A stretch of 28,179 nt of DNA. It comes from an uncultured Ruminococcus sp. (lineage in GTDB: Bacteria > Bacillota > Clostridia > Oscillospirales > Acutalibacteraceae). This document shows, piece by piece, positions 1 to 6,468 of the stretch. The notes below the pieces were generated by a model. The model was not told where the DNA came from and searched no databases. It worked only from the letters and a program-made list of their open reading frames with translations. The position numbers and the translations under genes are program-made. Where the stretch lies: assembly GCA_946414115.1 (NCBI GenBank), contig CAMKNF010000006.1, positions 1 to 28,179 of the forward strand. The letters are read 5' to 3'. Numbering within the stretch: the stretch's first letter is position 1; every line of letters starts with the position of its first letter.

Positions 1-36
1 GATTTCATTCAAAGGATAATAAGCTTTTGTTGACAT
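1..36 (-). CDS. Start of an unidentified minus-strand gene (partial)
   Basis: The minus strand reads ATG at 36-34 followed by an open frame of 12 codons (MSTKAYYPLNEI) that runs off the left edge. An AAGGAG ribosome site lies at 50-45, eight bases before the ATG, and a promoter-like pair lies further upstream (60-87). These signals support a real gene start, but the peptide is too short to identify. Confidence 0.55.
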   Translation of the reverse strand, partial: MSTKAYYPLNEI

Positions 37-59
37 AAAATCTACTCCTTATCTAATCT

Positions 60-87
60 TTTATAATGTATAGTATCACATTTTCAA
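60..87 (-). promoter_or_regulatory. Sigma-A-type promoter of the left-edge gene
   Basis: On the minus strand TTGAAA (87-82), a 16-base spacer and TATAAA (65-60) lie just upstream of the ribosome site of the partial left-edge gene. The rest of 88-386 is AT-rich spacer between divergent genes. I see no further gene in it; open frames there are low-complexity. Confidence 0.45.
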
Positions 88-416
88 GATACAACTGCAT
101 TATAACACTTGTATATTATTTTTGCAAGCTAAAATGCAATTATTCTTTTTAAAAATTGCAAAAATTTCTTCCGTAAATTTCTATATGCTCAACCTCAATA
201 ATATTTTGAATTTTTTTAACCTTTTTTCTTGCATTTTGCAAATGGATTTTACTTTTATTAGTGATATAATAAAAAGTACGTCTGAAAATTATGCAAAAAA
301 TAGACATTACTTGACTTTTGTGCATTTTTTCTTCATAGATTTGCCTCAATATCCGATTTGACGAAATTGCTTTAAAGTGATAAAATATGGTTAATAAATA
401 TGTGAGGTACAACGTG

Positions 417-794
417 ATGGGTAAAAAAGCGGTTTCCTTATTAATATGCGTTTTATCATTGGCGTTTATGCTTTTCGGCTGCGGCGAAAATAAAAACTCG
501 GAGATTGTCGGCGAGTGGGTTCCCACAACGGCAACGCTTAACGGCTCAACGATTAAATATGACGAGCTTGGAATTGAAAAGGAAAAGTTCGGTTTTGTCT
601 TTACGGACGACGGCAAGTGTACTGCTACGCTTGCAGGAATAAATGACGAAAGCTCATACACATTCAACGGAACGTCTGTTGACATTCAGATAAACGGAGA
701 GGATTATAAGCTTGATTATGAAAAAGGCAACCTCACTTTGTCGCTGAATTACGGCGGAGAATATACGTCGTTTACATTTACAAAGGCGAGATAA
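417..794 (+). CDS. Small lipoprotein with lipocalin-like beta domain, function unknown
   Basis: This is a secreted lipoprotein of about 125 residues. The N-terminus is MGKKAVSLL, then a hydrophobic stretch ending in a lipobox (LFGC), so the mature protein would be lipid-anchored on the outer face of the membrane. The rest alternates short beta-like stretches (VGEWVPTTATLNGS, FGFVFTDDGKCTATL, SYTFNGTSVDIQI), as in small lipocalin-like or META-like extracellular domains; that fold is an inference. I chose the ATG at 417 over the in-frame ATG at 387 because GTGAGGT (402-408) is spaced 8 bases before it and the signal peptide then starts correctly. A terminator follows, so it is probably monocistronic. 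No specific function can be assigned. Confidence 0.75.
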   Translation: MGKKAVSLLICVLSLAFMLFGCGENKNSEIVGEWVPTTATLNGSTIKYDELGIEKEKFGFVFTDDGKCTATLAGINDESSYTFNGTSVDIQINGEDYKLDYEKGNLTLSLNYGGEYTSFTFTKAR

Positions 795-795
795 A

Positions 796-830
796 TTAAT
801 TCGGAATTCGGAATGCGTAATTCGGAATTT
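796..830 (+). repeat. Dispersed AATTCGGAATT repeat, copy 1
   Basis: A 35-base segment with two AATTCGGAATT-like cores joined by a GAATGCGTAAT linker. It begins one base after the TAA of the lipoprotein gene. Other copies are at 12196-12233, 14698-14732 and 19197-19235. It is a member of a short palindromic repeat family rather than a coding sequence. Confidence 0.8.
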
Positions 831-868
831 CGAGTTTCAGGGAAATCTGTAAATATTTTTAGTATAAC

Positions 869-898
869 AACGGAGTCAAAAAAGCTCCGTTTTTTTTG
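869..898 (+). terminator. Intrinsic terminator after the lipoprotein gene
   Basis: AACGGAG (869-875) pairs with CTCCGTT (885-891) around a short A-rich loop and is followed by a run of eight T. This is a classic Rho-independent terminator separating the lipoprotein gene from gltX. Confidence 0.85.
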
Positions 899-922
899 CG
901 TCCTTATTTATGCGGAAAATAA

Positions 923-951
923 TTGAAAATCCACGCATTGTGTGATATACT
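923..951 (+). promoter_or_regulatory. gltX promoter
   Basis: TTGAAA (923-928), a 17-base spacer and TATACT (946-951) form a good housekeeping promoter about 38 bases before the gltX start. Confidence 0.65.
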
Positions 952-988
952 AAAAAAGTATAATTATTTATTTTGGAGAGTGAACGCA

Positions 989-2443
989 ATGTCAGACAAA
1001 ACTGTCCGCACAAGATATGCTCCCAGTCCTACGGGATTTATGCACGTGGGCAACCTGAGAACGGCTCTTTACGAGTATCTTGTTGCAAAATCGCAGAACG
1101 GAAAATTTGTTTTGAGAATTGAGGACACAGACCGTGAACGCCTTGTTGAAGGTGCGGTTGACGTCATTTACAATACACTAAAGCTTGCAGGACTAAAGCA
1201 CGACGAGGGTCCCGACGTCGGCGGTGATTTCGGTCCGTATGTTCAGTCCGAGAGAAAAGGAATGTATCTGCCGTATGCAGAACAGCTTATAAAAGAGGGC
1301 AAGGCTTATCGCTGTTTCTGCACGAAGGAGCGCCTTGAAAAGCTGCAGAACGACAATATCGGCGGAGGTTATGACCGTCACTGCCGTGACTTGCCGCAGG
1401 AGGAAATTGACAGACTGCTTGCAGAGGGCGTTCCGTATGTTATCCGTCAGAAAATGCCGATTGAGGGCAGTACAACGTTTGTTGACGCAGTTTTCGGCGA
1501 GATTACCGTTGACAATACTGAATTGCAGGATCAGATTTTAATTAAAACAGACGGCTACCCGACCTACAATTTTGCAAACGTAATTGACGACCACACAATG
1601 GGAATTACTCACGTTGTGCGTGGCTGCGAATATTTAAGCTCCACGCCGAAGTATAATCTTCTTTACGAGGCTTTCGGCTGGGAAATCCCGACATATATTC
1701 ATCTTCCGCTTATTATGGGCAAGGACGAGGACGGCAATGTTTCAAAGCTGTCAAAACGTCACGGCGCAACAGGCTTTTATGATTTGATTGACGAGGGTTA
1801 TCTGCCCGAGGCTATAATCAACTACATTGCACTTTTAGGCTGGTGCCCGAAGGATAATCAGGAGATTTTCACTCTTTCAGAGCTTGAAAAGGAATTTGAC
1901 ATCAGCGGAATCAGCAAGTCACCGTCGGTGTTTGACTATGACAAGCTGTCGTGGTTCAACGGCGAATACATCAAGGCAATGACAGCGGAGCAGTTTACCG
2001 AGGTTGCAATGCCGTACTATAAAAAGGTATTTGGCGACAGGGAAATGCCGTATCTGAAATTTGCCGAGATTTTGCAGAAGCGCACAACCCAGCTTACGCA
2101 GATTCCCGAAATGCTCGACTTTTTTGCAGAGCTTCCCGAGTACGGCAAGGAGCTTTTTGTAAACAAGAAGAGCAAGACGAACCTTGAAAACGCTCCCGTT
2201 GTGCTTAAAGAGGCTTACGAAAGATTGAAGGCTCTGCCCGATTGGACGGCTGACGCAATCCACGACTGCCTTATCAATATGGCTGTTGAAAAAGAGCTTA
2301 AGAACGGCACAGTTATGTGGCCTGTACGAATTGCGGCGGCAGGCAAGACGGTTACTCCCGGCGGCGCAATTGAGATTTTAGACATTCTGGGCAGAGATGA
2401 GTCGCTGAAAAGACTTGAAAAAGGTCTCGAAATTTTAGATTAA
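989..2443 (+). CDS. gltX: Glutamyl-tRNA synthetase
   Basis: A class I aminoacyl-tRNA synthetase of 484 residues, a normal GluRS length, charging tRNA-Glu with glutamate in the cytoplasm. The HIGH-like motif is APSPTGFMHVGN (residues 11-22) and the KMSKS-like loop is KLSKRHGA (about residue 254). The C-terminal half is the helical anticodon-binding region. The start is the ATG at 989, preceded by TTGGAGAG; an upstream in-frame TTG at 923 is inside the promoter and is not used. A separate GlnRS gene follows, so this enzyme need not misacylate tRNA-Gln, although whether it is discriminating cannot be read from sequence alone. Confidence 0.97.
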   Translation: MSDKTVRTRYAPSPTGFMHVGNLRTALYEYLVAKSQNGKFVLRIEDTDRERLVEGAVDVIYNTLKLAGLKHDEGPDVGGDFGPYVQSERKGMYLPYAEQLIKEGKAYRCFCTKERLEKLQNDNIGGGYDRHCRDLPQEEIDRLLAEGVPYVIRQKMPIEGSTTFVDAVFGEITVDNTELQDQILIKTDGYPTYNFANVIDDHTMGITHVVRGCEYLSSTPKYNLLYEAFGWEIPTYIHLPLIMGKDEDGNVSKLSKRHGATGFYDLIDEGYLPEAIINYIALLGWCPKDNQEIFTLSELEKEFDISGISKSPSVFDYDKLSWFNGEYIKAMTAEQFTEVAMPYYKKVFGDREMPYLKFAEILQKRTTQLTQIPEMLDFFAELPEYGKELFVNKKSKTNLENAPVVLKEAYERLKALPDWTADAIHDCLINMAVEKELKNGTVMWPVRIAAAGKTVTPGGAIEILDILGRDESLKRLEKGLEILD

Positions 2444-2459
2444 AGTGTTGATATTTTTT

Positions 2460-2627
2460 CGTAGGGACACGGTGTGCCGTGTCCGTCACATAAATTGCAA
2501 AGTAATTTATGTGATTGGGGACGTCTGGGAAGCCGTCCCTTACGGAAATGTTTGTTTATTACTATAACGATGATTTAATTGGAAAAGTCTTATGGTTAAT
2601 TTGGACACGGCACGCCGTGTCCCTACG
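2460..2627. mobile_element. MITE-like element with 25-bp terminal inverted repeats
   Basis: The ends are inverted copies of one 25-mer: CGTAGGGACACGG..CCGTGTCC at 2460-2484 and its reverse complement at 2603-2627, with one mismatch. Each end is itself nearly palindromic (GACACGGC/GCCGTGTC). The interior contains a second hairpin (CACATAAATT 2487-2496 with AATTTATGTG 2504-2513) and a GGGACG/CGTCCC stem near 2518-2540. There is no coding capacity and no clear target duplication. It occupies most of the 301-base gap between gltX and glnS; a lone copy of the end lies at 15108-15132. Confidence 0.65.
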
Positions 2628-2689
2628 GATATGATTCAAAAGTCCGTAAAACAAATAACGTTGTAAAAATAAAAATTCGGAGCGAAGCG

Positions 2690-2722
2690 ACCCGTAATTG
2701 TTAATTATTAATTGTAAATTGT
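2690..2722. repeat. AT-rich TTAATT repeat upstream of glnS
   Basis: The tract contains TTGTTAATTATTAATTG and TAAATTGTAAA immediately before the glnS ribosome site. A similar tract precedes the SDR gene (4891-4926). It could act as an UP-element-like or spacer repeat; no function is shown. Confidence 0.45.
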
Positions 2723-2744
2723 AAAGGCAGGAAGGACAGTTTTT

Positions 2745-4439
2745 ATGGCTGAAGAAATTAAAAATATTGAAAATGAAGAGGTTATGCAGAACAACTTCAT
2801 TCACGATTTTATAAATGAGGATATTGCCGAAAACGGCAGATTTGAGGGTAAAAAGGTTCATACTCGCTTTCCTCCCGAGCCTAACGGCTATCTGCATATC
2901 GGTCACGCAAAGGCTATCTGCATTGACTTTGGCACGGCTGAAAAGTTCGGCGGAATCTGCAACCTCCGTATGGACGACACCAACCCAACAAAAGAGGACG
3001 TTGAGTATGTTGACGCTATCAAGGAGGATATCAAGTGGCTCGGCTTTGACTGGGACGACAGATTTTACTATGCGTCCGAGTATTTTGAGCAGATGTACGA
3101 GTACGCTGTTGAGCTGATTAAAAAGGGACTTGCCTATGTCTGCGAGCTTACTCCCGATCAGGTGAGGGAGTACAGGGGCGATACGCAGACGCCTGCAAAG
3201 AGCCCGTACCGTGACCGCCCGATCGAAGAGAGCCTTGACTTGTTTGAGCGTATGAAAAACGGTGAATTTGAGGACGGCAAGATGACCTTGCGTGCGAAGA
3301 TTGACCTTGCTTCGGGCAACTTTAATATGCGTGACCCCGTTATCTACAGAATAAACCGTCTGCATCATCACAGAACAGGCGACAAGTGGTGCATTTATCC
3401 GATGTACGACTTTGCACACCCTATTGAGGACGCAATCGAGGGCATTACTCACAGCCTTTGTTCACTTGAGTTTGAGGCTCACCGTCCGCTTTATGACTGG
3501 GTAATCAACAATATTTCCGCACCCTGCAAGCCTCGTCAGATTGAGTTTGCAAGGCTCGGAATCAACAACACGGTTATGTCAAAGCGTAAGCTTCGTGAGC
3601 TTGTTGAAAAGAGCTATGTTGACGGCTGGGACGACCCGAGAATGCCTACGCTCTGCGGACTTCGCAGACGTGGATATACTCCGAAGGCAATACGCTCATT
3701 CATTGACCAGATTGGCGTTTCAAAGGTTAATTCAATTGTTGAATACAGCTTTTTGGAGCACTGTCTGCGTGACGACTTGAACGAAACGGCACAGCGTGTT
3801 ATGTGCGTAATTCACCCGATTAAGCTTGTGCTTACTAACTATCCCGAGGGCAAGACCGAGGAATTTGAGGTTGAGAACAACCCCAACCGCCCCGAGGACG
3901 GCACACGCACTGTAACGTTTTCAAGGGAAAGCTACATTGAAGCCGAGGACTTTATGGAGGAGCCGATTAAGAAGTATCAGCGACTTTATCCCGGCAACGA
4001 GGTGCGCCTGAAGGGAACGTACATTGTAAAATGCACAGGCTGTAAAAAGGACGAAAACGGCAATGTCGTTGAGGTTTACGCAGAGTACGACCCCGAAACA
4101 AGGGGAGGCAACACTCCCGACGGCAGAAAGGTAAGAGGTACAATCCACTGGGTTGACGCAAACAATTGCGCCGATGCGGAGGTAAGGCTCTACGACAACC
4201 TCTTTACCGTACCCGACCCCGATGTCGGCGACAGGAATTTCCTCGATTACCTCAACCCGAATTCGCTTGAAATCCTCAAAAACTGCAAGGCTGAAAAGAG
4301 CCTTGAAAGCGCCGAAGCACCGAAAAGCTTCCAGTTTATGCGCCTCGGCTACTTCTGTGTTGACAACAAGAACAGCTCTAAGGAACACCTTGTATTCAAC
4401 AGAAGCGTAAGCCTGAAAGACGGTTTCAGGAAGAAATAA
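2745..4439 (+). CDS. glnS: Glutaminyl-tRNA synthetase
   Basis: A 564-residue class I synthetase that charges tRNA-Gln with glutamine. The HIGH motif is in FPPEPNGYLHIGHAKA (about residues 41-57) and the KMSKS-type motif is VMSKRKL. The second half forms the two beta-barrel anticodon-binding domains typical of GlnRS (for example VIHPIKLVLTNYPEG). The length matches bacterial GlnRS. AGGAAGGA at about 2727 serves as ribosome site for the ATG at 2745. GlnRS is patchily distributed in Clostridia, many Firmicutes relying instead on GatCAB transamidation; its position next to gltX makes a functional pair for Glu/Gln decoding. Confidence 0.97.
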   Translation: MAEEIKNIENEEVMQNNFIHDFINEDIAENGRFEGKKVHTRFPPEPNGYLHIGHAKAICIDFGTAEKFGGICNLRMDDTNPTKEDVEYVDAIKEDIKWLGFDWDDRFYYASEYFEQMYEYAVELIKKGLAYVCELTPDQVREYRGDTQTPAKSPYRDRPIEESLDLFERMKNGEFEDGKMTLRAKIDLASGNFNMRDPVIYRINRLHHHRTGDKWCIYPMYDFAHPIEDAIEGITHSLCSLEFEAHRPLYDWVINNISAPCKPRQIEFARLGINNTVMSKRKLRELVEKSYVDGWDDPRMPTLCGLRRRGYTPKAIRSFIDQIGVSKVNSIVEYSFLEHCLRDDLNETAQRVMCVIHPIKLVLTNYPEGKTEEFEVENNPNRPEDGTRTVTFSRESYIEAEDFMEEPIKKYQRLYPGNEVRLKGTYIVKCTGCKKDENGNVVEVYAEYDPETRGGNTPDGRKVRGTIHWVDANNCADAEVRLYDNLFTVPDPDVGDRNFLDYLNPNSLEILKNCKAEKSLESAEAPKSFQFMRLGYFCVDNKNSSKEHLVFNRSVSLKDGFRKK

Positions 4440-4446
4440 AACGCAT

Positions 4447-4477
4447 AAAAAAGCCTTTGCAAATTCCGCAAAGGCTT
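4447..4477. terminator. Bidirectional hairpin between glnS and the type I toxin locus
   Basis: AAGCCTTTGC (4451-4460) pairs perfectly with GCAAAGGCTT (4468-4477). On the minus strand it is followed by six T, making it a strong terminator for the toxin transcript. On the plus strand the T-run is displaced (4486-4491), so glnS termination there is weaker. The right arm overlaps the -35 of the antisense-RNA promoter. Confidence 0.8.
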
Positions 4478-4503
4478 GACATTAGTTTTTTATATGATAT
4501 AAT
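4476..4503 (+). promoter_or_regulatory. Promoter of the antisense antitoxin RNA
   Basis: TTGACA (4476-4481), a 16-base spacer and TATAAT (4498-4503) are both consensus hexamers. No open reading frame follows, only a short segment ending in a terminator hairpin, so this drives a small RNA. Confidence 0.75.
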
Positions 4504-4509
4504 TAAGTT

Positions 4510-4593
4510 AGAAAAAGGGTACTGCGCAAGCGGTTACTCCACTATTGGTATTAGAAACACCGTTAGATTGGAGTCTGGGCGGTGTTTCTTTTT
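4510..4593 (+). ncRNA. Antisense RNA antitoxin of a type I toxin-antitoxin system
   Basis: A transcript of about 84 nucleotides is predicted from the consensus promoter just upstream to the terminator GAAACACCG (4554-4562)/CGGTGTTTC (4580-4588) followed by TTTTT. It is convergent with the toxin gene at 4618-4707 and fully complementary to the 3' part of the toxin mRNA if that runs to the terminator at 4447. Its 5' part (4517-4540) also resembles the toxin mRNA leader in the same sense: both contain GGGTACTG and GCGGTT-CTCC. This matches the RatA/RNAII style of antitoxin for TxpA/Hol_Tox toxins. The ends are inferred from promoter and terminator positions. Confidence 0.7.
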
Positions 4594-4617
4594 ATGTAAA
4601 ATAAAAAGTCTTTGTAC

Positions 4618-4707
4618 TTATTTTTTCTTGTGAAAAATCTCGTAGCAAAGAGAGATAACGCTGATAATCAAAGTTCCGAGTAAAAATAAGTCAGAAAATG
4701 ATACCAT
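4618..4707 (-). CDS. Small hydrophobic type I toxin (holin-like toxin family)
   Basis: A 29-residue peptide beginning MVSFSDLFLLGTLI, with a hydrophobic segment, then CYEIF and the basic tail HKKK. This single membrane span with a charged C-terminus is the pattern of the 'putative holin-like toxin' (Hol_Tox/TxpA-like) peptides of Firmicutes, which disrupt the membrane when overproduced. A perfect GGGAGGTG ribosome site (4721-4714) lies 6 bases before the ATG. It is buried in a CTCCC-GAAA-GGGAG tetraloop hairpin (4730-4717), which would lower translation. A consensus promoter lies upstream (4793-4765) and an antisense RNA is encoded convergently. Family assignment is from recalled peptide pattern, not from a search. 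Confidence 0.8.
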   Translation of the reverse strand: MVSFSDLFLLGTLIISVISLCYEIFHKKK

Positions 4708-4754
4708 AGTTATCACCTCCCTTTCGGGAGCAACCGCCTGCCGTTTGTCAGTAC

Positions 4755-4783
4755 CCTCGCTTTTATTTTAGCGAGGTTTTTTT
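4755..4783 (+). terminator. Plus-strand terminator overlapping the toxin promoter
   Basis: CCTCGC (4755-4760) and GCGAGG (4771-4776) enclose a ten-base loop and are followed by seven T on the plus strand. The loop contains the toxin -10 hexamer on the other strand. It would stop plus-strand read-through from glnS or the antisense RNA before the SDR gene. Confidence 0.7.
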
Positions 4784-4793
4784 CTTTTGTCAA
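4765..4793 (-). promoter_or_regulatory. Promoter of the type I toxin mRNA
   Basis: On the minus strand TTGACA (4793-4788), a 17-base spacer and TAAAAT (4770-4765) are near-consensus. Transcription would start near 4758, giving a leader of about 50 bases before the toxin ATG. Confidence 0.75.
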
Positions 4794-4810
4794 TATTTGG
4801 TAAAATTAAA

Positions 4811-4840
4811 ACAAGGTACAGTTACTCGGCTGTGCCTTGT
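4811..4840. terminator. Hairpin, possible bidirectional terminator
   Basis: ACAAGGTACAG (4811-4821) and CTGTGCCTTGT (4830-4840) form an 11-bp stem with one wobble pair. T-rich sequence follows on the minus strand and a weaker one on the plus strand. It lies between the toxin locus and the SDR gene. Confidence 0.45.
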
Positions 4841-4890
4841 TCCATTTTGTACTTTATTATTTTAAAAATAAATGCTATAATGATTACAGA

Positions 4891-4926
4891 ATAATTGTTA
4901 ATTCTAAATTGTTAATTGTTAATTGA
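4891..4926. repeat. AT-rich TTAATT repeat upstream of the SDR gene
   Basis: Tandem variants of ATTGTTAATT and CTAAATTGTTAATTG end just before the ribosome site of the SDR gene. The tract resembles that before glnS and the ACAATTAACAATTG before the terminase gene (about 21949). Confidence 0.45.
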
Positions 4927-4941
4927 GTTTCGGGTGATATT

Positions 4942-5679
4942 ATGAAAAATGTTCTTATTACGGGCGGTTCGGGCGGAATCGGTTCGGCACTCTGCGTTGC
5001 GTTTGCGCAGGCAGGCTGTAATGTAGCCGTTCACTATAATAAAAACAATGACGGAGCCGAGAGGCTTGCGAAAATCCTCTGCGATAGCTACGGAGTGGGT
5101 GCGCTTGCGGTTCAGGCTGACGTGTCGGACAGGCAGTCGGTAAACGAGATGTTTGACGCAATAGACAACACTATGGGCAGTATTGACGTGCTTGTGAACA
5201 ACTCGGGGATTGCACAGCAGAAGCTGTTTACCGACATTACGGCTGACGACTGGAAAGAAATGCTCGGCGTAAACCTTGACGGAGTTTTCAACTGCACACA
5301 GGAGTGTCTTAAAAGATATATGATAAAAAATCACAGCGGAGTGATTCTGAATATCAGCTCAATGTGGGGACAGGTCGGTGCGTCCTGCGAGGTGCATTAC
5401 AGCGCTGCAAAGGCAGGAGTAATCGGACTTACAAAGGCGCTTGCAAAAGAGGTCGGATTGTCGGGAGTGCGTGTGAACTGCATTTGCCCCGGTGTGGTTA
5501 TGACCGATATGATGAAGTCATTTGACGAGCAAACCATAAACGAGCTGAAAGAGGAAACGCCGCTTAATACCCTCGGAACGCCGAAGGATATTGCAGATGC
5601 GGCGGTGTTTTTGTGCAGTGACAAGGCGAAATTCATTACAGGACAAATACTCGGTGTAAACGGAGGGTTTGTAATATAA
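4942..5679 (+). CDS. Short-chain dehydrogenase/reductase (FabG/YmfI-like)
   Basis: A 245-residue classical SDR, an NAD(P)H-dependent oxidoreductase in the cytoplasm. The cofactor motif TGGSGGIG is at residues 7-14, NNSG (NNAG variant) at 86-89, and the catalytic set is N111 (NLDG), S139/S140 (ISSMWG), Y153 and K157 (YSAAK). It ends in the usual LGVNGGFVI strand. Candidates are beta-ketoacyl-ACP reductase (FabG) or the FabG-like reductase that matures the modified lysine of elongation factor P (YmfI-type). The isolated position, outside any fatty-acid cluster, favours the latter or another stand-alone role, but this is inference. GGGTGAT (4930-4936) is a weak ribosome site. Confidence 0.9.
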   Translation: MKNVLITGGSGGIGSALCVAFAQAGCNVAVHYNKNNDGAERLAKILCDSYGVGALAVQADVSDRQSVNEMFDAIDNTMGSIDVLVNNSGIAQQKLFTDITADDWKEMLGVNLDGVFNCTQECLKRYMIKNHSGVILNISSMWGQVGASCEVHYSAAKAGVIGLTKALAKEVGLSGVRVNCICPGVVMTDMMKSFDEQTINELKEETPLNTLGTPKDIADAAVFLCSDKAKFITGQILGVNGGFVI

Positions 5680-5683
5680 TGTG

Positions 5684-5714
5684 TTGTAGGGGGCGGCATT
5701 CTTGACGTCCCGAT
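5684..5714. repeat. Dispersed GTAGGG-type repeat fragment
   Basis: TTGTAGGGGGCGGCATTC followed by TTGACGTCCCGAT resembles the segment near 2517-2541 of the MITE-like element read in reverse. It begins a few bases after the SDR stop codon. It looks like a degenerate relic of the same repeat superfamily, also seen at 19274-19303. Confidence 0.45.
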
Positions 5715-5748
5715 AGGTCATTTTGCTCTGATTTGTTTATCAAAACTA

Positions 5749-5779
5749 TTGATATTATATCAATATTCTGATATAATAT
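5749..5779 (+). promoter_or_regulatory. Promoter and palindromic operator of the type II TA operon
   Basis: TTGATA (5749-5754), 17 bases and TATAAT (5772-5777) form the promoter. A 15-base palindrome TTGATATTATATCAA (5749-5763) covers the -35. A perfect 11-bp inverted repeat, ATATTATATCA (5752-5762) and TGATATAATAT (5769-5779), spans -35 to -10. This is the expected layout for autorepression by a PhdYefM antitoxin or toxin-antitoxin complex. Confidence 0.75.
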
Positions 5780-5808
5780 GATTATAATATATAAAAGGAG
5801 AGAAACGT

Positions 5809-6081
5809 ATGGCAAATATCAGACCGAGTTCAGATTTGAGAAATAAGTATAATGAAATTTCAGAGTTTTGTAACAAATATAATGAACCTGTTTTTATCAC
5901 AAAGAATGGTACGGGAGATTTGGTTGTCATTTCAAACGCAGAGTATGAAAGACTTTGTGGCAGACAGGAACTGCGCAGATTATTGCTTGAAGGACTGGAA
6001 GGTATAACTCCGTCATCAGGAATTCCTGCCGAAGATGTTTTTGCTGATATAGAAAGAGAGTTTGGCTTTGGAAAAGTATAA
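5809..6081 (+). CDS. Type II antitoxin, PhdYefM family
   Basis: A 90-residue protein. The N-terminal half (MANIRPSSDLRNKYNEISEFCN, then PVFITKNGTGDLVVISNAEYERL) matches the DNA-binding fold of Phd/YefM antitoxins, which dimerise, bind the operator and neutralise a RelE/ParE toxin with the flexible C-terminal tail (here residues 55-90, ending FADIEREFGFGKV). AAAGGAG (5794-5800) is spaced 8 bases before the ATG. The toxin gene overlaps its 3' end, so the two are translationally coupled, and an operator palindrome covers the promoter. Confidence 0.9.
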   Translation: MANIRPSSDLRNKYNEISEFCNKYNEPVFITKNGTGDLVVISNAEYERLCGRQELRRLLLEGLEGITPSSGIPAEDVFADIEREFGFGKV

Positions 6082-6382
6082 AATAGTTTTTGAATCGCAT
6101 GCATTGCGTGATTTGCGTGAAATAGTCAGATATATTGCTGAAATTTTGAAAGAGCCGGTAATTGCAGAACGAATACACAACTCTATAAAAAATCAAATAT
6201 TATCGCTTGAAGTTATGCCATATCGTCATAAACTGATTGATGATGAAGTGTTAAATAAAAAGGAAATTCGCAAAATGCCTGTTGAAAAATATTTGGTTTT
6301 TTATTGTGTTACCGAGAAAAGCAAAACCGTACATATTTTTCGAATTTTATATAACCGCAGAGAATGGAAAAATTTAATATAA
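6068..6382 (+). CDS. Type II toxin, RelE/ParE family
   Basis: A 104-residue basic protein beginning MEKYKIVFESHALRDLREIVRYI. It has the RelE/ParE pattern: an N-terminal strand followed by two helices with SHALRDL, then IRKMPVEKYLVFYCV and a final strand with VHIFRILYNRREW. ParE-type members poison gyrase and RelE-type members cleave mRNA on the ribosome; the C-terminal RILYNRREW pattern is shared, so the mechanism stays open. The TTG at 6068 is preferred because AAAGAGAG (6053-6060) lies 7 bases upstream. The in-frame TTG at 6062 is too close to that site. It overlaps the antitoxin by 14 bases. Confidence 0.88.
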   Translation: MEKYKIVFESHALRDLREIVRYIAEILKEPVIAERIHNSIKNQILSLEVMPYRHKLIDDEVLNKKEIRKMPVEKYLVFYCVTEKSKTVHIFRILYNRREWKNLI

Positions 6383-6393
6383 TTGTATAAAAC

Positions 6394-6438
6394 AAAAGCT
6401 GTTTAAGATTACAATCGTAGTAATCTTAAACAGCTTTT
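6394..6438. terminator. Long bidirectional terminator between TA operon and trpB2
   Basis: A perfect 19-bp stem: AAAAGCTGTTTAAGATTAC (6394-6412) and its reverse complement at 6420-6438, with a seven-base loop. T-rich tails follow on both strands, so it ends both the TA operon and the convergent trpB2 transcript. Confidence 0.88.
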
Positions 6439-6468
6439 TATTTTTTTGAAATTCTGCTTTATTTGTAA

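Noticed and set aside
122..361. Open frame at 122-361 as a small membrane protein
   Set aside because: It starts at a TTG without ribosome site in an AT-rich spacer and gives low-complexity Phe/Leu/Asn sequence that arises easily in AT-rich DNA.
2562..3452. Long minus-strand open frame opposite glnS
   Set aside because: It lies antisense to a well-supported synthetase, has no ribosome site, and its composition is that of a codon-shadow frame; the same holds for the minus frames at 1919-2263, 3921-4388, 13558-14076 and 27452-27862.
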